Both the position numbers and the translations under genes were made by a program. 64,000 bases of DNA, taken from Ophiura sarsii (taxonomy: Eukaryota > Echinodermata > Ophiuroidea > Amphilepidida > Ophiuridae). Positions within the stretch are counted from its first letter, which is position 1, and every line of letters starts with the position of its first letter. Positions 58,580-64,000 of this stretch are shown piece by piece. The stretch is taken from positions 77,451,982-77,515,981 of the forward strand of contig CM069447.1 of NCBI GenBank assembly GCA_035610835.1, read 5' to 3'. The notes beneath the pieces were generated by a model, which saw only the letters and a list, made by a program, of their open reading frames with translations, made no database searches and had not been told where the DNA came from.

Positions 58580-58988
58580 TAGGAATAATTTAGATACCTT
58601 TTTCGAACTATTGTGTTTGAGCTCCGTAGCTTTCGAGGTCATCACGACCCCCTCATTCAGCGTAGTGTTTACTTCCCTCCGTTTGTCACATGACCACCTT
58701 TTGGGCAATCACATGACAGCAGGTCATCGTAGATGACGGGTAGGTCGTGGCCGGTGTCTCGGTTGAGGGTCGGTTTCAGTGTCCTTATTTCAATAGCCTC
58801 TCTGATCTTGCGTTTACAAAACTGGTCCTCTCTGGCGATCACTTGGACGTCGTCTAGCTTGATTTTATGCTTAGCGTCTTTTGAGACGGAGGGAAGTAAA
58901 CACTACGCTGAATGAAGGGGTCGTGATGACCTCGAAAGCTACGGAGCTGAAATACAATGGTTCGAAAAAGGTATCTAAATTATTCCTA
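58580..58988 (-). mobile_element. Penelope-like retroelement remnant with inverted terminal arms
   Basis: Arms at 58580-58682 and 58888-58988 are about 100-bp inverted repeats with few mismatches (AGGAATAATTTAGATACCTT, CTCCGTAGCTTTCGAGGTCA, ACTTCCCTCCGT). Between and into the left arm runs a C-terminal Penelope-like coding tail on the minus strand. Penelope-like elements typically carry terminal repeats in direct or inverted arrangement and are often 5'-truncated, which matches. Confidence 0.65.
58669..58884 (-). pseudogene. Penelope-like C-terminal tail (post GIY-YIG)
   Basis: The minus strand reads DAKHKIKLDDVQVIARED, then KIREAIEIRTLKPTLNRDTG, then DLPVIYDDLLSCD, and stops at TAA in the left arm (58671-58669). 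REAIEI-P-LNRD-G and DDLL are the landmarks after the GIY-YIG endonuclease of Penelope-like ORFs. Neither the endonuclease core nor the RT is present. Frame intact over about 70 codons. Confidence 0.65.
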
Positions 58989-59742
58989 AACTTGTTTAAC
59001 GGTGGCAACCACTTGTGTTGTGATTGTGTGGGGGTCCTTTTGGAGTCAATTTGGAGTAAGGGTAGCATATTATATACTGTAAGATAAGTTCGTGTATTAT
59101 GCTCAGGGTATTGCGAATACTAGTTTTAGATTTCATAGAACAATTATTACGTGGATTACGCATTTGGTTACAAGACGAGCGTTCGGCCTGAAAATAGGGG
59201 TGGGTGCTGAAAATCACATTATTGTAAAATTGAAAAACGTCACACTTGCTCGAAGCATAAAAACATGTCACAAATGGGTACTAAGGGCAGATAAAGGAGG
59301 CTGATTTCGTTCTTAGATTTTGGAATGTATTCGTATCATTCAACCCTGGAACACATAACAAATGGTAGAATGTGTTTCAGTATCGACCGATACTGGAATT
59401 TAAAAAAAAAAAGTTCCAGTAACGCTCGACACAGGAACTCAATTCAATGTTCCAGTTTGTTCGATACTGGAACTAAATATTCCAGTATCGAATGATAATG
59501 GGACAGTAAGAACGTACATTTATGTTCCAGGATTACTATAAACCAATACTGGTATACCACTATCTGGGAACTAAAGTAGGTGTTTCCTATTCAAATATCA
59601 TCAGAAAAAATAACTGACCAGGTACTACATATTAACTTAGATATACACATGAAGATCGGTATACCAATTAAGAATGCTACGCTGATAAGAATGAAGCAAA
59701 GTGCAAATTACATGTTAACATGTTGTTCTTCACCATGCAGCA
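58989..59742. other. Spacer, with short TTCCAGTATCGA repeats near 59370-59560
   Basis: No gene recognised. TCCAGTATCGA and its complement TCGATACTGGAA occur several times around 59385-59490, a locally palindromic AT-rich patch. Confidence 0.4.
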
Positions 59743-60493
59743 TGACTGCATAGATCAATTGAAGCATCCCCAACCCTCATCGTCAGGTAGTGTGACAGGA
59801 CTGCATAGACATTGATGCATCCCCAAACCCTCATCGTCAGGTAGTGTGGCAGGACTGCATAGATCAATTGAAGCATCCCCAACCCTCATCGTCAGGTAGT
59901 GTAACAGGAATGCATAGATCAATTGAAGCATCCCCAACCCTCATCGTCAGGTAGTGTGACAGGACTGCATAGATCAATTGAAGCATCCCCAACCCTCATC
60001 GTCAGGTAGTGTGACAGGACTGCATAGATCAATTGAGGCATCCCCAACCCTCATCGTCAGGTAGTGTGAGAGGACTGCATAGATCAATTGAAGCATCCCC
60101 AACCCTCATCGTCAGGTAGTGTGACAGGACTGCATAGATCAATTGAAGCATCCCCAACCCTCATCGTTAGGTTTGTAAGACAGGCCTGCATAGATCAATT
60201 GAGGCATCCCCAACCTTCATCGTCAGGTAGTGTGATAGGACTGCATAGATCAATTGAAGCATCCCCAACCCTCATCGTCAGGTAGTGTGACAGGACTGCT
60301 CAATTGAGGCATCCCCAACCTTCATCGTCAGGTAGTGTAACAGGACTGCATAGATCAGTTGAAGCATCCCCAACCCTCATCGTCAGGTAGTGTGACAGGA
60401 CTGCATAGATCAATTGAAGCATCCCCAACCCTCATCGTCAGGTAGTGTGATAGGACTGCATAGACCAATTGAAGCATCCCCAACCCTCATCGT
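59743..60493 (+). repeat. 55-bp minisatellite, about 13.6 copies
   Basis: Unit GACTGCATAGATCAATTGAA, GCATCCCCAACCCTCATCGT, CAGGTAGTGTGACAG. One unit has a shortened ACTGCTCAATTGAGG and another GTTAGGTTTGTAAGACAGG. Proteins translated across it (for example around ASPTLIVR) are repeat read-through. Confidence 0.95.
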
Positions 60494-60949
60494 ATTAATA
60501 ATATGCCTCTTGCTATATACATCGAGGTTGTGTGTGTAAAAGTACAAAATGCTAAAATGAGAAACGAATTTGTTGCGTTCATACATTGCCGTGTTAATAT
60601 TCAGTCTATCTTCACACATATTATCTAAAATCAGAGAATAAATGTCTTTATAATTTATAATTTAATATGTTTATTCAGGAGCTATAGTTTTGGAATTAAG
60701 AGTGTATGAATTACCTGGCCAGTTACTATGAGGACTGTGTTATGTAAGCATATTTTATTTTATTCCATTAATTATTATATCGGATTAAAATCTCATCAAC
60801 ATTGTCAGCAAATCTCTTGCTAGCTCTTCAAAATGTCCAGCTTCGAATCCAAGTCTGGTATATACAATTTTGCAAGAGGTCATGTGTAATAGTCGATTAA
60901 AGTAACTGCCATAACACGGTTCGCCATAGTATATTATAACTAAGCCTAT

Positions 60950-61096
60950 TTATACAACCTTCGTATACAACTTCAACAAACTTGCATTACAAATATCGTA
61001 AACATCATGTACATATTTTACAAGGTTATCATTTTCCTGAAGAGCATCAAGCAGACGTTCTTTCCAATTATCTTGCAGTCCGTCCTTGGCGCTTAC
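60950..61096 (-). CDS. Possible terminal exon of a CARD-family gene
   Basis: Minus strand, 48 codons plus TAA: SAKDGLQDNWKERLLDALQE, then NDNLVKYVHDVYDICN and a hydrophobic end. The amphipathic helical pattern resembles a death-fold or linker helix. A degenerate copy at about 63730-63820 keeps LEDD and IIDAL but has stops, as expected of a duplicated real exon. It lies 2.1 kb downstream (minus strand) of the CARD exon at 63231-63527. Acceptor ACATTGAG is weak, so the 5' limit is uncertain. Confidence 0.35.
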   Translation of the reverse strand, partial: VSAKDGLQDNWKERLLDALQENDNLVKYVHDVYDICNASLLKLYTKVV

Positions 61097-61345
61097 TCAA
61101 TGTTTGTAACATTGTTGGTGCTGGATGCTAAGCATAATAGATCATTAGCTCCCTGGAACCAGTGACAGTCACTGCTGGAACTGATTGCATTGTGACCTGA
61201 TTTCAGAGCAATGTGACGACATCAGTCTGATTTATCAAGGTTACGCTTGACCAATGCTCAGCTGAATATGTGTTCTGGTGTGGATTATATGTTGCTTGAC
61301 GCCTGCGCATGCTCTTGGGATTCAGCTGATTCTGTTTTATAGTGT
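60990..61345. repeat. Diverged duplication, copy 1 (partner 63715-64000)
   Basis: Shared blocks include GTACATATTTTACAAGGTTAT, GAAGAGCATCAA, CTCAATGTTTGTAA and GGGATTCAGCTGATTCTG (GGGGTTCAGCTGATTCTG in the partner). The shared part includes the possible exon at 60950-61096. Confidence 0.75.
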
Positions 61346-62289
61346 GGATTATATGTTGCATCCAGATGTTCCTGTTCTACATGCTCTGTAATAAAACGAT
61401 ACAATTAGTGTTTTTACACCTGTCACATTCTCAACAATATTCCTTTAGGCTTGTGAAAGAAGGGAATAACACATCCATAGTTGCACCATTTTCTTTATTT
61501 TTAATCAGAGCCTCACAATATCAATGTTATCTTCACCATAACATACATGCCCAAGATAATTTAGTTTAAGAATATTAAGTATTTATAAATGTATAATGTC
61601 TCCAAAATACCAGAAAATTGCCTCTGAAAAAAGGTTAACCCTTTTTGGACTGCATGTTTCCCACTTAGATGTAAAAAACCTCAAAAAGGGGTCTACTTAG
61701 ATGCAATAAATCTCAAAGCATGTTTCTTACTTGGATGTAAGAAAACTCAAAGCATGCTTCTCACTTGATTTTACTCTAGATGTATCATGCTTCTTCCTTC
61801 TGTGAGATCTCAGACTTCCCAAGAGGATTGTAATACTTGGTCAAATAAATGTCTGATCAATTAAATGCTTTATCTACTTTTTGGAAATTACAAAGATTAT
61901 ACATTTCGTGATGACGTAACATAAACATCATGGACAACATGCTGAATTTTACCCACTCAATACAACATTACAATGTGATGTGTCCTCTGCTGACAGTTTG
62001 CATATGAATAAACATATTTGGGGCTAACATTGATACAGAGTTTAGGAAATATCGGATCCATCATTATGCTGCTAGTCACTATGGCAACCTAATTTAGATA
62101 AATAAAATATTCAGAGAGCCTCTCTTTTCCCCTTGCTTTTGATGCAACTGGGGTTCAGAAACTACATGAGTACAGAAATGAATACAGCTAACAGAAATGC
62201 AAAATACCAACACATTTGAAATCTCGGTATGTATTAGTACCATCACATAAATAACAAACCGCATAATGCAAGACCATTCTCATTTATTT
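61346..62289. other. Intergenic or intronic AT-rich stretch
   Basis: No domain recognised. Near 61650-61760, TCTCAAAGCATG(T/C)TTCT and ACTTAGATGTAA-like phrases recur two to three times, a weak local repeat. Confidence 0.4.
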
Positions 62290-63065
62290 CCTAGATATCC
62301 AATCTAATGGGATTGATTATTGTCATTAATACCGATGCCCTGCTGTCTGAAGAATTACACCAGGCACAAGATCTGCTTCAGAGGCTCGAGACATCAGTGG
62401 CTAAAGTTGGCTTGTCTATGAATGCAAAGAAGACAAAGTTCATGGCATACAACCAAACAAGTGTGGTGGAAATCAGAACAAATGATGGAACCAAACTAGA
62501 TGAAGTAAACGATTTCAAATACCTAGGTGCCTGGATGTCAAGCACTAAAACATATATCAAGCAACGCAAGGCAGCAGCTTGGAGAGCCTGTGGGAAGCTG
62601 AACAAGATCTGGAAATCCACCCTACCAAGAAAATTCAAACTTCGCCTGTTCGCCGCAACTGTTGAATCTGTGTTACTTTATGGCTGTGAGGCATGGACCA
62701 CCACCCCTAAGCTAGCAAAGCAACTTGACGGCTGTTATACTCGTATGCTGAGGGCTGTCCTCAACATTCACTGGAAGCAACATACAACTAACATAGAGCT
62801 GTATGGAGACTTCCCCAAAATCACCCAAAAGATCAGGGAGAGAAGGACAAGATTCTCAGGCCACTGCTCTAGGAGTCAAGAATGTGTGTCAAAGCTGGTT
62901 CACTGGATACCAAAGCATGGGAGAAGAAAACCTGGAAGACCTGCCCTAACTTACATCGATGTGCTAAAACAGGACACTGGTTTGGATGTCGGAGGCTTAA
63001 AGACAGCAATGCAGGACAGGAAAGTGTGGAGAGCCATTGTAGATCGAGAACACAACTCGAATTAA
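62290..63065 (+). pseudogene. 5'-truncated RTE-type LINE, RT thumb and C-terminus
   Basis: Starts at DALLSEELHQAQ (the remains of the catalytic ADD-ALLS motif, with the Asp pair disrupted) and continues LSMNAKKTKFMAYNQ, FKYLGAWMSSTKTYIKQRKA, SVLLYGCEAWTT, GCYTRMLRAVLNIHWKQH, RFSGHCSR and MQDRKVWRAIV to a stop at 63063-63065. It is clearly the same family as 28196-28966, with truncation within a few codons of the same place. Intact for about 250 codons. It sits in sense opposite to the CARD exon, probably inside an intron of that gene. Confidence 0.85.
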
Positions 63066-63230
63066 GCAAGTAAGCAATACCGATGTTCCCAGCGTGCAGT
63101 ATATAGTTCTTCATACAAATTGAATCAAACATTTTCCAAATCACCTAGTCAAATCAGAAAACAGATACATTTTGAACTTCACCATGATTGTTTTTAACAT
63201 TACTAAATGTACTCTGGTTTATGCACCTAC

Positions 63231-63527
63231 CTTTAAAGGACTCATTCTCTAAATGTTTGAGTTCTAGGTAAAGCAGATGGTCGTGCTTTTCAAGAAACTC
63301 CAAGAATGTTTGGTAGACCTTCCTTGATTTCGTCATCAGAAAATCAAACAACTTATCCACCTGGTGCTGTTCAACATTTACGTGTTCAACCTCTTGCCTT
63401 TCCTCGTCTGTCAGCACGTCTTTGGACGCAAGATCTCTTAACACTCCTGGGGTAAGTAGTAAGTGATCCCGTATAAGTATCCTTGCTCTGTTCAAGACAG
63501 TATGTTCTTCACGTCTAGCGCGGACAC
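63231..63527 (-). CDS. CARD-domain exon
   Basis: Minus strand, 98 codons: HTVLNRARILIRDHLLLT, VLRDLASKDVLTDEERQEVE, QVDKLFDFLMTKSRKVYQTF, LEFLEKHDHLLYLELKHLEN. This has the six-helix CARD pattern: an LI-DHLL first helix, the L-(S/K)-VLTDEE loop, the LFDFL helix and the KVYQTFLEFLEK helix. The donor TTTAAAG|GTAGGT is strong; the acceptor is placed at ATTAAAAG|GTGTCC after an AT/pyrimidine-rich stretch and is less certain. With these boundaries both introns are phase 1, so the exon is symmetric and can be shuffled as a domain. CARDs act in the cytosol by homotypic filament assembly in inflammasome, apoptosome or RIG-I/MAVS-type signalling; the full protein architecture cannot be seen. Start codon is in an upstream exon outside the window or unrecognised. 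Confidence 0.75.
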
Positions 63528-63714
63528 CTTTTAATAAATTTTAAAAAATCTTCAGTTACAGTACTTTTCGATCATGGGTATTAATGTTATTGTCGGGTGA
63601 GAGGTCAAAATGGTGATTAATTGGTTTGTATAATAGATACAGGTCCTCTCTGTCCACACATACCGATACAACTACAATATTCCACGCATGACGTCAACAT
63701 TAAGTGTTAAAGCA

Positions 63715-64000
63715 TAAACATCATGTACATATTTTACAAGGTTATCTATATACATTTACCCGAAGAGCATCAATTATACATTCTTTTCAGTCATCTTCTA
63801 GTCCTTGGCGGCTACTCAATGTTTGTAATAATTATTATGGATGCTGGCTTATCATCTAGATCATCAGCTCCCCGAACTGAACTGAACTGAAATTGTCTTA
63901 GCAATACCATCAAGGTAACTTTGAAAGTGTTATATTGCATGATCTTGGGGTTCAGCTGATTCTGCTTTCAATCTACCGGCGCCTTTTGTTGGTGTGGATT
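63715..64000. repeat. Diverged duplication, copy 2 (partner 60990-61345)
   Basis: Same order of blocks as the partner, running off the window end. The exon-like part (about 63730-63820, minus) contains stops, so it is a decayed copy. It lies upstream of the CARD exon, while the partner lies downstream, so the duplication brackets the exon and RTE remnant. Confidence 0.7.

Noticed and set aside
59755..60619. Tandem-repeat proteins from the 55-bp unit, on both strands
   Set aside because: The frames are short, restart with each indel and overlap only the minisatellite.

Overview
The window reads as a fragment of a repeat-rich metazoan genome, not a prokaryote or virus. Non-LTR retrotransposons of CR1/L2 and RTE type, Penelope-like remnants, Tc1/mariner and hAT-like DNA transposons, many MITEs, satellites, a vertebrate-type TTAGGG interstitial repeat and long G/C homopolymers fill an AT-rich background with very little open reading frame. 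The only convincing host coding sequence is a pair of CARD-type (death-fold) exons on the minus strand, 3106-3450 (with a second copy at 46640-46984) and 63231-63527, both with good splice signals. Expanded CARD/RIG-I-like families and this repeat mix suggest a marine invertebrate, perhaps an echinoderm, hemichordate or similar; that assignment is inference.

Layout. 1-6830: first copy of a 6.8-7.0 kb block (MITEs, CARD exon, telomere-like repeat, foldback), ending at a 100-N gap (6831-6930). 7-9.2 kb: minus-strand RTE-like element with about 162-bp tandem monomers upstream. 10.6-11.6 kb: minus-strand CR1/L2 tail. 12-19.8 kb: two decayed CR1-like elements on the plus strand, the first carrying a 345-bp MITE and a 992-bp insertion with intron-like ends. 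21.5-24.1 kb: Tc1-like DD34E element split by another TIR element. 26-30.06 kb: a fuller CR1-like LINE ending in an AAATC repeat, pierced antisense by a truncated RTE. 30.1-32.4 kb: minisatellite and diverged direct repeats. 33.5-40.2 kb: a 6.7-kb structure in which two head-to-head arrays of a 91-92 bp satellite are enclosed by terminal inverted repeats and an 8-bp target-site duplication. 40.4-42.5 kb: minisatellite, RTE fragment, hAT-like MITE. 43397-50347: second copy of the opening block. 51-58.5 kb: several TIR elements and tandem repeats. 58.6-59.0 kb: Penelope-like remnant with inverted terminal arms. 59.7-60.5 kb: 55-bp minisatellite. 60.9-64 kb: CARD-gene exon(s), an RTE remnant and a diverged exon-region duplication.

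There is no operon-like logic. The history is one of nested insertion: in three cases removal of the younger element at its target-site duplication reconnects the older reading frame, which dates the events relative to each other. The strongest candidates for something undescribed are the satellite-filled palindromic TIR element at 33.5-40.2 kb, the possible introner at 14.1-15.1 kb and the monomeric leader of the RTE-like element at 8.7-9.2 kb. The opening duplication next to an assembly gap may be an unmerged haplotype rather than biology.
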